Shown here in pieces: positions 1 through 13,300 of a stretch of DNA of 64,000 bases (within the stretch, counting starts at the first letter, position 1; the number at the start of each line of letters is the position of its first letter). Origin of the DNA: Dendrobium chrysotoxum (lineage: Eukaryota; Streptophyta; Magnoliopsida; Asparagales; Orchidaceae); the NCBI GenBank assembly GCA_019925795.1, contig CM034315.1:7130001-7194000 (forward strand), written 5' to 3'. The notes beneath the pieces were generated by a model. It searched no databases, had not been told where the DNA came from, and was given only the letters and a program-made list of their open reading frames with translations. The position numbers and the translations under genes were made by a program.

Positions 1-2868
1 GCTCGATTCTATTGGTATTGTTTTTCTTATTCTTATTTTTGTTGTTATGGCTTTGATTACTTTAGGATCGGCTGAGATTTAGCATCGCTTTCTAGAGCTG
101 ATCCTTTTGGTTCTCCAACAAAAACATGGCCATGGAAAGTGGTATAAATTCAGTAGAAATGGCCAAAAGAAGGGGAAAAAACATATTTTTTTGGTAATAT
201 TGAAATCCTAGAAATCATTTATTTTATATATTTACAGCGAAGGAAAACTTTGAATTCATTAACAAGTTAGGGGTTGAAAGATGGTGTTTTCATGATAGAG
301 ATATTGGACCTCATGGGAAGACGCTTGCGGTATGAACCTTTTACCCATTCTCATCATGATTATTTAACTTGCATCAATAAACAAAGACTAGAACCTCATT
401 ACATGCACAAAAACTTTAATGAATATTTTAATGTAATTTACTTTGATATACAAGTAGCATTAGATTTACAATAATATAGGGTTGGCCTTAATTAGCATGG
501 TAGGTAGTGTGTTAGTTATTGTACTAATTATATTAGTTGTTTTAGATATGAAGTTGCAGAACATTTTTTGGTATTAGTTGCGACTTCAAATTTAAGGTTG
601 ATCTATTCTATTGAGTCTGCCCATTCATGATTAAGCCTTCTTAATCTACTCTATGCTCTTGTTTAATTAGGATTGCTATCTTAGATATGCTAAATGGCTT
701 GCCTAAGATAATTTCTGTGTATTCATTTCTCTTTTTTTTTTGCTACTATGAGAAAGCTAAGGGATAACATGTAAAGTATGGGGTTTACATTCATAAGTTT
801 AAAGAATCAATTTTCTTCTCTAATTATTGGGCCATTGATCCTTCATCATAGTTATCTTTGTTTTAAACTACAAAAAACTTAGCTTGTCTCTATGAAAATG
901 ATATTCATCTTGATAAATTTGCTTCTAACATTACTATCTATCTACATCTATAGGTGATAAGATAAAATGAAAGAAAAATCATTGCATTCTACTAAAAAAT
1001 TAATGCACCTTAGGAATTAATTACTTTCAATAGCTTATAATATATCTTTTTTTTGTGCAAGTAAGTGAATCCTCTATCATATTAGAAGAGTCAAACTATA
1101 CTAAAGATTTGAAGTAGAATGCTAAAAATCTGAATAACAAAATAGCATATGCTCAATTGGTACCTTCAAGTTCTTCAATTCTTGAAAGTTTTCAAATTTT
1201 GTGGTTGTATTGATACTTTTTGTCAAGATTTTTAAACTAATATCCATTTAGATGTGAAATCTTCTAATTTGATAGGTTACAGTTGAAATCTCAAATAAGA
1301 ATCGTGTGAGTTTACTTGTGATTATTCTCATAACTTTTGTGCTAGAACTAATACCAATTTATTTCCCTCATAATTTTCTTTTTCATTTCATCAAAGTGAT
1401 TCCATCAAATAGACAAAGTCTATGTCTTGCGTTGTATGATATTTGCAATTAAATTATATAAATAGATAAGCCAAAGTTTCAATTTTTGTTATAATTAATG
1501 ATGATGAATCAAGATTCTTTGTGTTCTTAGTTATGACATTTCAACAAGACATCTGCATTATGTCTTTATCTTGAGCATTTTGTATTGTTTTCTTCCAACC
1601 TAATTATTTAGAAGTAGTTAGAATTGAATTTTAAAAGCTAATTTTCCTAAATTGGGTTTAGGGGATATTTGTTTATTTTCATGAATTCATTTCTTGAAAA
1701 CTCAATACTTATGTTTTGACTTTGAGTTTGATAGGATTTGATAATCAAAACAGCACATGACAATATAAAAAACAACAAACTTAATCCAAATTGATCCAAA
1801 AATAACATCAAGAGGGCTATAATTAGTAATCTCCAAACAAAGAAATACAAAATACAAGTTGATTCATTATTCAAAAGGTGAATCAACTTCTCCATGCATG
1901 CTTCTTCGACTATTTTCTCCATGTGCTTTTTCTCCATTTTCTCTTCTGCTATTTGCTTTGTGATCCAAGGTTTTGGATTTCACTGGTCCCACTGATCGAA
2001 GCTGTCAGCAACTCTCGATACTCTTCCAACTCTCAACTCACTCAAAGGCTAAATCGTCAAATCTTTTAGCAAAAGTATGTATAGTGCATTTAAAATATTT
2101 TGATTTATTTTTTTAGTTGATTCATATAAGTTGTTGAGCCTTATTTTGAGTGGAGAAGGTAAAAAATTGATGTGATATTGTAATACATAGGTATGATTAT
2201 ATTTATGATTTGTATTGGTTTATTTCCAACCCCAATCATGTTACTACTTTGTTCATGGACCATTTTATCTGTGTTTGGATGATATATCGTATGATAGTAT
2301 TATGCTTTGAATTTTGAGGTATTATGAGATAACACTCTTGATTTTTTAATCAATCAAGTATGATAGTAATATATCTTATGATGCTTTCAAATTTCTAATT
2401 TTACTTTCTTGCTTTGCAATTTACTTATCTTTGATGGTTGTGATGCTTTTTATTTCTTATATATTAAAGGCATGTCTTATAGTTTGTTGCAAAAAGGTTG
2501 CTAATTCATTATAGTTAATAAGCACTCCCCCTCAATTTTCAATATGAGAAAGTCAATTTAGTGTTGGATCTTCTTCAAATCCAAGAATAATAATTAAAGA
2601 AAGGGATTATATCATCGAAGATGAACAACATGGCAATCCTTATACGAAGAGGCAATGAGAAAAAACATCATTAGATTTTTGCAAGCTAATGACATAGTTC
2701 AACTTTGGAGATTATTGTACATATAACCCAAAACATAGGTACAAATGGCCTTGCTTTTGTAATTTAGACACACTAATAATACAAGTATGAAATGTTTGTG
2801 TTTATAGATATTATAGTATCTTCTAATTTACTTTTATAACATTACACGTAACATTTTAATACCTAACA
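1..2868. other. AT-rich intergenic DNA, no supported gene
   Basis: I find no convincing coding exon, RNA gene or complete mobile element here. A 96-codon open frame on the minus strand (1647-1937) has two hydrophobic stretches, but it has no recognisable family, splice context or homologous copy in the window, so I do not call it a gene. Confidence 0.5.
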
Positions 2869-4536
2869 TCTCTTTTCCCTGATTAAAAGTAAATCTCCAC
2901 CTTTCATTTAATTATCTCCACATAAAAAGATGTTTCTTTGAATCTATTTCAACATTTCAATTTTATTTAATACATCATTTCAATTTTATTTAATCTCTTT
3001 TTAGCTAAATGAGACTCTTGTTTATTAGCTTTGTTATGTTTCTTTGGCTACTAGATGGTCAATTTCTTTTGAAGAGAGAGTGGCAATTATTGCTAACAAT
3101 TTCGCCATGATTGATTCCTCCTCTACTCTAGCAATGTGGCATCAAGGATGGTATGAAGATCCTCTAGCAACCTACTTGTAATGATATTAAACACATCCCA
3201 TCATACTGCTTCTTTTACCATTGTTGCTGCTACTACAAGAACCTACCTCTATTTAGTTCTTTATCTTGATGTTCTTACTTCGTGAAAGATTCTTTGTATT
3301 TTTGTGGCTAAATTCTAATGGTCAACATTTGGCAATTTTTTTTATTTTCTTTCTCTAATAGCCTCTTCTTTATGGCTGAGTCATATCCGCTCATCTTTTA
3401 TTGTATTGTCGATAGTCCCTTTTTAATAAGGCAGCTTAGATATTTTTACATATATGCATTCTAATTTATCACAAACTTTTGGACATGTTACATATTTGCA
3501 ATCTAATTTATCACAAACTTTTGGACATGCATTCAGATTGTGCTTTTTTCTTCTACAAACTTTTGGACATGCTCTAATTTAGTATATTTTGATATTCATA
3601 GTGCCTTCATTTCCATAATTGTGGATGATATCAATGGAAACCATATTAATATAATTTGAGCCCTTTTTGAATAGCTAATAGGAGAATTTAATCTCATTCA
3701 ATTTTAACTAATTTAATATTTAAATTAAATAATTCATCTTATAAGTAAGACTTAAGGACAAGTTGCTTTTAAAATTTATGCTTACAGTATTCAAAATATG
3801 AAATGAGTTGTGAAAATCTGAAAATTTTTTAATGCTATCTTGGATGTTTACTTTCATGATTGATTTAAGTAAAATGTCAATTCACTTGATTGTAATATTT
3901 GATTTAAAAAGTAAGATGATTAATTTTGTTATTCATTCTTTTGGCTAAAGTTAAGAAAATTTAAAAAATCTATAAATCTATATTCTTTTTTTTGTTGAAA
4001 TATTTTGCCCTCATTTCTTTTAAACAAAGTTAAAAATATGCAACTTTTTATCAATATAATTAATAATTAGAATTAATTATAAGGATGAAATTAATAATTT
4101 TTTCTTTTTATCACAAAAAATATAATTAAATTATAATAAAATGATTTTTAATTTTTAAATTTTATTCACGTGCATTTAATGCATGTGCAATAAAACTGGC
4201 ACTACTGCTATAGTTTGCATAGAATACATCTTTGCTGATTTAATGACAATTAGGTGAGTTATAATGCTTGCATTCTCCTTTATAATTTGATTGTATGTTG
4301 CAATATTGAATTATCTGAAAGTGATTTTATGTTGTCATATCAGAAATAGTTGTTGGATTTATTAAGAATTATAATTTATCAGGTTGGAATCAAAGCTTCT
4401 GCAAATGCTTGTTGAATTTACTAATTTAATGCTATTTGAACATAATATATTTTTATTTAATTTTAAATTTTATTATATATTTTTTATTTTCTTAATTTTT
4501 ATTTATGTGCACCATGTGCACGTGCATTTATACTAG
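2869..4536 (+). mobile_element. Possible non-autonomous Helitron
   Basis: The right end has the classic Helitron 3' layout. A 6-bp hairpin, GTGCAC-cat-GTGCAC (4507-4521), is followed about 11 nt later by CTAG and then a T (4533-4537). The left end is a guess: ACA followed by TCTCTTTTCC near 2869 would give the expected A^TC junction. No Rep/helicase coding is visible, so it would be non-autonomous. The 3' end is moderately supported and the 5' end weakly. An internal 42-bp repeat lies at about 3452-3572. Confidence 0.35.
3452..3572. repeat. 42-bp tandem repeat, about 3 units
   Basis: The phrase ACAAACTTTTGGACATG recurs at 3471, 3513 and 3555, a period of 42 bp. The first two units also share CTAATTTATC just upstream. 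It is a short local tandem duplication without coding potential. Confidence 0.7.
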
Positions 4537-4647
4537 TATAAATAAGTAGTTATTATTTTTAGGAGATTTACATACATATTTTATCTAAAACTGAAATCTT
4601 TTTATTTACTTCTACAACACTCTAATTTTTAAATAGTTAAAAAAATC

Positions 4648-6364
4648 ATTATTGATATATCATCAAAAATTTATCTTGATCAAGCACGAATCTCGAGGAT
4701 AAATCAGTTGGAAACTTCAAAAATTAAATCCGGGACCATCTGAACTTGGATTTTAGCAAACTTATAGTCAAACTGAACGTCTTGGAAATACGAACCCAAC
4801 AACACCAAATTCAACTCAATCCAAGCTCAAATGAGTCCAAATCAAAAACCCGAAGCACATTTGGAAGATTCAAACCATAATTTGGATTTCCAAATAGTTT
4901 TTAAACTTGACATGCTTATAGTTGAATTGAGCGGCTCAACGAGACTAATCCAACAAGCCCAAGATCGCTAAATTCTAATATCATTAAGACATTCAAATGC
5001 CCAATAAATGATCCATGATCAAGGGATTCAACATTGGTCATCCATCCAAACCACTATCAATTTACCCTTGATCTTCCTCCTATGTACGGGTCATGCCACT
5101 CTCAAAAATTCATAAATAGATCCCTCACTTCTCATGGAAGGAGAGCCAAGCAAGGAAGCAAGAAGAGAGATCGAAGATCGCTCTTGCCACCTAGCTCCTC
5201 CTCGACCACCGCCCAGACTTCTGTCGGACTATTAACTGACGTCGGAGTTCAGCTGGACCGCTGATTGACATCGGATTTTTGCCGGACATCCGCCCGTCAC
5301 CGGACTTCTGCCCATCGACAGACTTTCGTTGGACTTCTACCCGACTTTGAACTTTCACTCGTCGCCGGATTTTTACCCAATGCCAGACTTCGGCTCTTCA
5401 CCGGAATTCTACCCGACACCAGACTTTTGTCGGACGACTACCCGACACCGGATTTACGCCCGTCGCAGGATTTCTACCCAACGTCGGACTTATGCCGGTC
5501 ACCGGACTTTTGCCCGAAACTGGACTTTCGTCGGGCTTCTGCCCGACGCCGGACTTCACCTCGTCATTGGATTTCTACTCGACTTCGGACTTCCACCCGT
5601 CGCCGGACTTCTACCCATTGCCAGACTTTCGTCGGACTTCTACCCGACGCCGAGCTTCCACCCGGCCACCAACTAACGCCGGAATTATGCTCGGCCACTG
5701 ACTGATGCCAAATTTTTGCCTGGCTACCAACTGACGCCAAACTTTCACCCGGCCACTTAAGGATGTCGAACTTCTGCCCGACCACCAACTAACACCGGAG
5801 TTCCACCTGGCTTTCAGCTATTGTTGGACTTCTACCCAACAAAGGCCTTTTCGACCTTCGTCGCTCGCCGACCACAGTCATTCTGACCTCCTTCTCCGAC
5901 TACGGTCCTTTTGACCTCTTTCGCTAGACAACGGTCTTTCCGACCTCGTCGCTCGCCGACTATAGTCCTTCCAACCTTCGTTGCTAGACAATAGTCTTTC
6001 TGACCTCTGTAGTTCGCCTACTATGGTCTTGCCAACTAAACAAACATGCCAATACTGATTCTTCCAATTTTCACCACGTAATGTGTTATGTATGATATAT
6101 ATTTGCTACATCAAATCAAGGCCTTCCCCCCAAGGAAAGGGCCTCATTTGTAATTAACTATAAAATACTAGTGGATTCATTCAAAATGGGTCATGAACCG
6201 TGATTTTTCCCCTATTCAGGGTTTTCCACGTAAAAATATTGGTGTCTTTTATAAATGCTACACACTCTCTTTTATCTGATTGCATGCTGGATCTTCGTAC
6301 AAAGTTAAAACGTTAAACTTTATATTTCTCTACCGCTGCAAATATTCCAAGATGCAACAATTAT
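4648..6364 (+). mobile_element. Solo LTR, 5-bp TSD ATTAT
   Basis: A single LTR (4653-6359) starts TGATAT and ends GCAACA. It is flanked by perfect 5-bp duplications ATTAT (4648-4652 and 6360-6364). It is homologous along its length to the two LTRs of the element at 37873-43769 (same opening TATCATC, same end block with ATATTCCA). There is no internal domain, so it is most likely the product of LTR-LTR recombination. A TATA-like CATAAATAG lies at 5111-5119. From about 5200 to 6030 it carries a GC-rich minisatellite of CCGGACTTCTGCCCGAC-type phrases, which opens many spurious reading frames on both strands. Confidence 0.85.
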
Positions 6365-6910
6365 CAAATAAAAAATATACATTTTCATTCATATGCTTCG
6401 AAGATATTTAGAGGAAAGAGTGTATATAAATAAATATAAGTATTCACATATTAATTATATAAATATATAAAATATTCAGTGGCATGTATGTAAATTCTCC
6501 TATTTTGTATTGATCGTTAATTTTATAAATAAAAAAATATTGGGTGGGATAATCTATTTTTTAAAATTCAAATAATTGTATTTTTCTTGAGTAATGCAAT
6601 TTTTCTAATCGTGCTAAATTTGTTTAGTTTTTAATGAGCTTGAGCTCAACTAGAGCTCATTTACTAAGCTTGACCTCGGCTCGTTAAAAAAATTATATGC
6701 TCGAGTTCATTTGGAAAACTTGAGCTTGACTCGATTGTTAGCTCGATTTCATAGTTTTAAATTAAAAAAATTAAATTTTAATATAAATTAATTTAAAAAT
6801 ATTAAAATATATTATATAATATTAATTAAAATTAATTTTTAAATATATTTTGAATTAATAGAATAATTCAATGAACTTATGAGTTAAGTCAAATTGAGCT
6901 GAACTCGAGA
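6365..6910. other. AT-rich spacer with GAGCTCGAGC-type repeat
   Basis: No gene is seen. At about 6630-6760 there are repeated GCTTGAGCTC / GACTCG phrases. Similar stretches occur at about 32360-32460 and 44330-44450, which suggests a dispersed repeat family of unknown class. Confidence 0.4.
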
Positions 6911-7059
6911 GAAATTATACTGTGCGGACATCGGACCGTTCGGAGGCGAATTAGAGTGCGCCATGTCATCTGGTACATAACGAGTACACAGCAAAGAGGT
7001 GATATGATGCATTCTAATTTGCCCTCCAAACAGTATTTGTATCCGCACAAAATAATTTC
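6911..7059. mobile_element. MITE with long TIRs in promoter region of the deSI-like gene
   Basis: About 149 bp, almost entirely two imperfect inverted arms of about 58 bp. The left arm begins GAAATTATACTGTGCGGA. The right arm, read on the minus strand, begins GAAATTATTTTGTGCGGA. A second copy is at 46336-46490 with arms starting ATTATTACGTGCGG. A target duplication is not clear. It ends about 280 bp before the start codon at 7336, so it probably sits in the promoter or 5' UTR. Confidence 0.7.
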
Positions 7060-7335
7060 ACCAATCTTGAAGGCTGAGCTTAAACCTATAACCTTGATTT
7101 GTGAGCTCCTTAATTGTGAATTTTATTGTGGCCGCGAGAGCCGTTGCTTCCATATGGTGCCAACTTTCAACGCGTGCCAACCCAACGCTTCTCCGACCAA
7201 GATTCTTTTAGCCGCCTCGTCTCGCTCTTCGAGCCTGCCAGCTCTAATCCCGCTGCGGCGTTGGGGAGGATTTTGCCCTCTCCGCTTCGTTTCTCTCACT
7301 TCCTCCACTTCGTCGAAACCCTAGATTTCAGTTTT

Positions 7336-10300
7336 ATGGGGGCCGCCTTCTCCTCAGGATCATCCTGCGACGACGAGAGCAGCAATGGGGTTCCGGTGAT
7401 CCTCAACATCTACGATCTCACCCCGTTGAACAATTACTTGTACTGGTGCGGTCTAGGCATCTTTCACTCGGGCATTGAAGGTGAGGTGGCATATGTTATT
7501 TTTTTTTCTCCTAATTCCCTTTAGATTCTGTTATTATTATTATTATTATTATTATTTTGGTTTATGTTTTTCGTTAGAATTCGTGCAAGTTGCAGCTCTT
7601 TCGATTTCTAGAGTGTGCTTTTCAGTGTAGTTCCCTTTTAATAGGATGGTATTATCGGGTTTGATTTACAAAACACCTTGTTTGGATCAATCAGTTTTAT
7701 GGTGAAATAAAGTTAGTTTATTTTTGTTTGCTTCAACTGTAACATGGGGCATGAAGGATGAAAAATATTTCCTATTTTATTTAAATTTTACCTGCATCAT
7801 TAGTTTTGATTTGTTTGTTCACGTATATTTATCATGGCTATTCAAATTAATAGTTTATTTTCTTGCTCTAAGAATGATCAATTAAATTTACATATTAATG
7901 TTTTTGATATTTGAGTGGAGGCAACTGTAGGAAATCTGGAGTCAATAAGCATATATGGCTGTAAAAGCAGCCAAGCACACCATGCATTTTCCTTGCAGCA
8001 TGTTGGCTTTTGTTGGTGTCATTAAAGCAGGCTTTTACTTTATCAGTGATGATAATGTTCTAGTTTTAAATACTGCTATTGAGGTAATTTAACTGCAGCT
8101 GAATGAAAGCAAAAAAAAAAGCATGAAAAATGTGCACAACTAATTACTTGAGACTCGGGGAGTAGCATTTAGCTTTTCATCGGTGAAATCTTGAATGGCA
8201 TATTTGTTTGGCTATTGATGGAAGTGTGAAAAACTTTAATGAAACCTCATCCCCACTCTCCTTTGTGAAGTAAATTTAAAACCCATTAGCGATAAGAAAA
8301 TGTCTGAACTATAAGTTTGGTGCATAAAATTTGTATCTTCTTATAGATATGCTATGCATATCTAAGCCCACTGCACATGTAAGTGTAGAACTATAAGAAA
8401 ATTAATAGCAAGGTATTCTATCAAATAAATTTGGTTCATGTTAGATCGGAACCGGCCCAAGGAGGGCCGGCTGAACCAGCCCTGGTTTACTCTAGACAAC
8501 TAAGCCAGCCACTGACCCCCTTGTGGGGCCCATTACTTGAAGAGGAGGGGGCGGTTTAGGCAGGTTTTGATTTAGGGAGGGGCTGTTTAGTAATTGGGAT
8601 CATATTTGTATTTTTGTTTTTATGCTTTAAATAGATGAGATTGTTTAGGGTTAGGGTTATCTAGATATTTGCTGAATTTTAGAGAGTTCCTAGGGTTTGC
8701 TTGGGTTCTAGCCGCCTGTTAGAGATTGGGAGAGACAGATGCTCCTCTCCAATTGAGGATCCATTATATCTTGTTCGTTTTCTCTATTATCAATAAAAAA
8801 GTTTATTTTTTGTTATTTCTTCCAAATTCTTCTCCAATCTATTTTTGCAAGTGCTGAAATTCAAATTTAGCAAGGGAATTCTTGTGCCTACAAGCGTTTC
8901 CTATCAAATTGGTATTAGAGTGATGTCCAGGGCAGTTTTGGGGTTGTTTGGGCTGATTCCTACGTCATTTTTTCTCCTTTGACCTACTGTTTTTGGGATG
9001 AAAATCCAAATTTTTGAGTCTAATAAAGATCCGAGGACCTATGGCGGGAAGAATGATGGAAGTATTGGAAGGGGAGATCGATCAAATGAAATCTGAAATT
9101 TCAGATCTCCAAACCCAAGTTTCAGATTTAAAAAGTAAAATTTCAGTCGTTCATGAGAAGATCAACTTGAAATTTTTCATCATAAAGGAGATGTTGAAGA
9201 AATTGCTCGAGGGCCAAACCAAAACATCGTCGTCAGAGGGGAGGGAAGCCGCTAACAACTATGAAAGTGGGGAAAACCCTAAGCCAATCAGACAAAGGGA
9301 AGATCAGGAGGTGGAGATTTTGGAGGGAGTAGAAAAAATTTCCTCCCCTAGGGCCTATTCTTAGGGCGGAGTCGGGTAGAGAGTATGTGGAGAGGTGTGA
9401 AGGGGTTAGGCATGAGTGGAGGGGGGGTTGAATTTGATGGGGTTGAATTTGAAAGGAGAGGGCTTGATTATGATTGAAGAGGTCTCGAATTTGAAAGGAG
9501 AGGGGCTGAATATGAGTGAAGGGGTGCTGAATTTGAAGGGAGAAGGTGGGCTTGTGATGAAAGGCTTGGGTGCGAGCGGAGAAGGGATGATTGACACAAT
9601 TGGGAGGAACCACCCCCTTGGGGAATGGGAATCTTTGGAGGAAGCAAGGGTGACACAAGAGATCTGAGGGTGAGGAAACTGAAGATGCCTATTTTTGACT
9701 GAGAGGATGCACATGAGTGGGTCTATAAGGTGGAGAGGTACTTTACTGTCAATAGGTTGATAGAGGAGGAGAGACTGACGATAGCCGGGATGTGCTTGAA
9801 GGGGAAAGCGTTGGCATGGAACTAGTGGAGGGATACGAGGCGACCCATATGGACCTGAAGAGAGTTTAAGGACTTGTTGGAATGTTTCCGATCTAGCCAA
9901 GGAGAGGACTTCTATGAGCAGTTCTTTGCTTTGACGCAGGAGGGGACAATGGTGGAATACTGTGAGCAGTTTGAGCACCTAGCTAGCAGATTAGACCGAC
10001 TCCCGGAGACTGTACTGGAAGGGAACTTTATGAAAGGGCTCAAACCAGAGATTCGAGCGACAATTGGAGTGATGAGGCCTCGTGATTTGGGAGAGGCTAT
10101 GGAGCTAGCTTAGTTGGTGAAGGATCAAAGGCACCTGGAGAGAGGGATGGGAGGCAGCAGCTCAGGATCCTCGTGTAGGATGACCACCACTTTTTGGCAC
10201 CCAAGAAGCCTGCACTGGGCACTCTTCGGGAGACCCTAAAGGAGAAGACTTTAGGTGGAAGACCTGGAGACAACTTCAAGAAGCTCGCAGAAATGGAGTT

Positions 10301-13300
10301 ACAGGAGAAGAGGGAAAAGGGGCACTGTTTCAGATGTGAGGAGAGAGGTATACACTGAGATACAGATGTAAGAACCGAACTCTTCAAGTTCTTATTGTTT
10401 GTGATAATGAGGAAGTTGAGGAAGGAGCCGTCTTTCCACCTTGCGGACAAGGTGGGTCTTTGGGAGGGGGGTATTGTTAGACTGGAATCGGCCCAAGGAG
10501 GTCGGATGAACCAGCCCTAGGGCTGGTTTACTCTAGAAGGCTAAGCCAGTTGCCGGCCCCCTTATGGGGCCCATTACTTGAAGAGGAGGGGGCGGTTTAG
10601 GTAGGTTTTGATTTATAAAGGAGTTGTTTAGTAATTGGGATCATATTTGTATGCTTTAAATAGATGAGATTGTTTAGGCCCTTTAGGGTTAGGGTTATTT
10701 GGATATTTGCTGAATTTTGTAGAGTTCCTAGGGTTTGTTTGGGCTCTAGTTGCCGACTAGAGATTGGGAGAGACGGATCCTCCTCTCCAATTGAGGATCC
10801 ATTGTATCTTGTTTGTTTTCTTTCATCTTTTATCAATAAAAATATTTATTTTTGGTTATTTCTTCCAAATTTTTTTCCAATCTGTTTTTGCAAGTGCTGA
10901 AATTCAAATTCAGCAAGGGAAATTGTTGTGCCTACAAGCGTTTCCTATCAGTTCACTTCTGAGTAAAATAACAGTTTGCTTGTTCTTTTACTAATAATTA
11001 GTTGGCAATGCAATCTCTTTTTGATCATGTGAAGATTTAATTTTGATGCAGCTTTTGCTTCTTCTGTCTTCTTTGCTATGTTTAACTCAACAAATTTCTA
11101 TCAAAATATTGCTCATCCATAAATGCTTGCCATAATGATGATTGAATTTGGCAAACTCTTCTTACAGTTATGTTACTAGCAATTTGAAATTGTAGTAGTG
11201 GGTTGTTGTGTAGAGCATGGAATTGTATGCGAATGATAACTCTTAGATGAGATCACATAATAGAATGTTAACTTGGTACTATTTGTTTCATTCCCATGAC
11301 AGTTCATGGCTTAGAGTATGGATTTGGGGCTCATGACTTTCCAACAAGTGGTGTATTTGAGGTTGAACCCAGGAACTGCCCTGGTTTTGTATACAGATGC
11401 TCCCTTTTATTGGGCTACATTAACATGCCACCTTTAGAGTTTCGAACATTCATGGAATCCATGTCTGCAGAATATTACGGGGATACATATCACCTAATCT
11501 CCAAAAACTGCAACCACTTTACTGAAGATTTATGTTTGAGGTTGACAAGGCAGCAAATCCCAGGATGGATCAACCGACTCGCTCGATTAGGTAGAAAGTT
11601 TTTCTTACTATTGCCTTTTTTTCCGTCATGTTTTACCTTCGTTTATATTTCATTTTCTTTGAAAAAAAAATACTATATTTTGGGAAGAATCTTATATAGT
11701 TTGAATTAATAAGCTTTATGTTGGAAATGTGATAAAACCAATGTGGATGAGATGACATTTGCCAATTTTTACATTAGAATATCTTTGTGTTGATAAGGTC
11801 ATTTATATCTAACTTTGAGGAATTTCAGTACATTGTCATGAATCAATTGTTGACATATCTAGTACTTTCAGCGGATAGTGCTAGTTACCCATCTTTGTTT
11901 ATTTGGCGTTGAGTTAACTTACTAAGAAGAATTGATATTGTTACGAATGTTGCTTAAGAAAACTTCTTTCATTGGTAGAGAATGCTATCTTCTGAATAGC
12001 TAATGAAGTCATGCAGATATTTAGGTATCTAAGCTGTTAGGTTAAATGGACACGGCTTTTGATGAGTGTTAATTAAAATGGCCAAAAATTTAAGAAAAGC
12101 AAGCTAAGCTAAAGAATTAATAAAAGTGGCCCAAAAGGGGATAAAAGTTATGCTAAGTATTTATATTTATATATAATGGTAAATATATAGATAAACAATG
12201 CTTTGTATATAGATCTTGCCTGAAGTATCAGGCAACATCACCAATACCTATTGCACAAAGTCTAGTTATAAGGGTTATATGACCAGAGGGAAATAATAAA
12301 TAGCCGTGCAAAAAAAATAAAAGAGCTTATTATCATTTTATTATCATCTTTTCTTTTTGGATTAATATTAGAAATAAGTAATAAAATTATCTTTCTTTAT
12401 TAGATTTAAACGAGAATTTGACTTTTAACAGGACACAATGGAGAAAAAGGATTCATGTAGCCGACCCCACGTAGTGGGATAAAGGCTTGATGATGTTGTT
12501 GTTGTATTAGAAATAAGTAATGAACAAATGAAATCATTAGTAGGCTCCGAAAATTCTTGCGCTTTCCTCTGCTAAGAGAGTTTTAATATTTCAAGTCAAA
12601 ATTTTAGAAGACATATTAGATTTAAGAAAGACACTACTATCCAGAAATTTTGCCCTCATTTCACGAGGATTTTATGGTATGATTCTAGGTTTCCAATATG
12701 CATAAGCTTCTATATTTAATTACTCCTGATAACGAGATAAAACTTTTGATTAAGGTTTTTCATTAGAAGCTGAGTGATATAATAGTAGTGAATTTAGTAT
12801 ATGGTTGGAAATTTATCATCTTACACTTAAAGCGGATGGTGAGGGAATGATAGTGAATCTGATTAAGATCCTATAGTTTTGTCTTCTCGGTCTGTCATGG
12901 TCTCTGGTCTATTTAGTCAGAGGAGGTAGTTAACCTAACTTTACCGAAGGATCTTTATTGACAATTACTCGTTCTTACATCCAAGAAAACTTTGTAAACT
13001 TGGGGTGAGCGTTTGTCTAAGGGGACAAATTTAAATCGAACTTAGCCAATAGAGGATTTTGTACTTATCAAGTACACCATATGATTTATTACTCAAGAGT
13101 TTTTAACCATTAGAGAATTTGCGGGCCTTGACTGTGATCGTAATTTAGTGGTGTCGTTGTGTTATAAAATTAATGGTTAGAGAACACGCACTATGTTCTT
13201 ATTAGTAAGGGATTGTTTAAGAATGAATCGTAGTGATACGCTTGATAAGACATTAACTATTTGTGAGCTAATGTTGTTCTTAAATTTGTCGCCCTTAACG

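Larger units (their letters stand above)
8434..10955 (+). mobile_element. Non-autonomous Ty3/gypsy-like LTR retrotransposon, TSD GTTCA
   Basis: The 5' LTR is 8439-8906 (468 bp) and the 3' LTR 10475-10950 (476 bp), both TG...CA. They are flanked by perfect GTTCA duplications (8434-8438, 10951-10955). The primer site, ATTGGTATTAGAGTG at 8908-8922, is a mutated match to the initiator-Met tRNA type (TGGTATCAGAG). A G-rich polypurine tract lies at 10461-10474. The 1.57-kb interior carries gag remnants and no protease, RT or integrase, so the element would have needed proteins from a relative. It sits in intron 1 of the deSI-like gene in sense orientation. Confidence 0.9.

Noticed and set aside
1647..1937. 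Minus-strand frame with two hydrophobic segments, possible membrane protein
   Set aside because: No recognisable family, no supporting exon structure; 96 codons are not unusual in AT-rich DNA.
5265..5705. Long open frames (up to 146 codons) over GC-rich sequence in the solo LTR, with others at 38320-38867 and 42871-43272
   Set aside because: They lie in LTR minisatellites, are open in several frames and on both strands, and the encoded text only reflects the DNA repeat unit.
7126..7335. Longer N-terminus for the deSI-like protein (ATG at 7126)
   Set aside because: The added 70 residues have no family counterpart, while the ATG at 7336 gives the expected short N-terminus before the PPPDE domain. 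The upstream open frame is probably 5' UTR.
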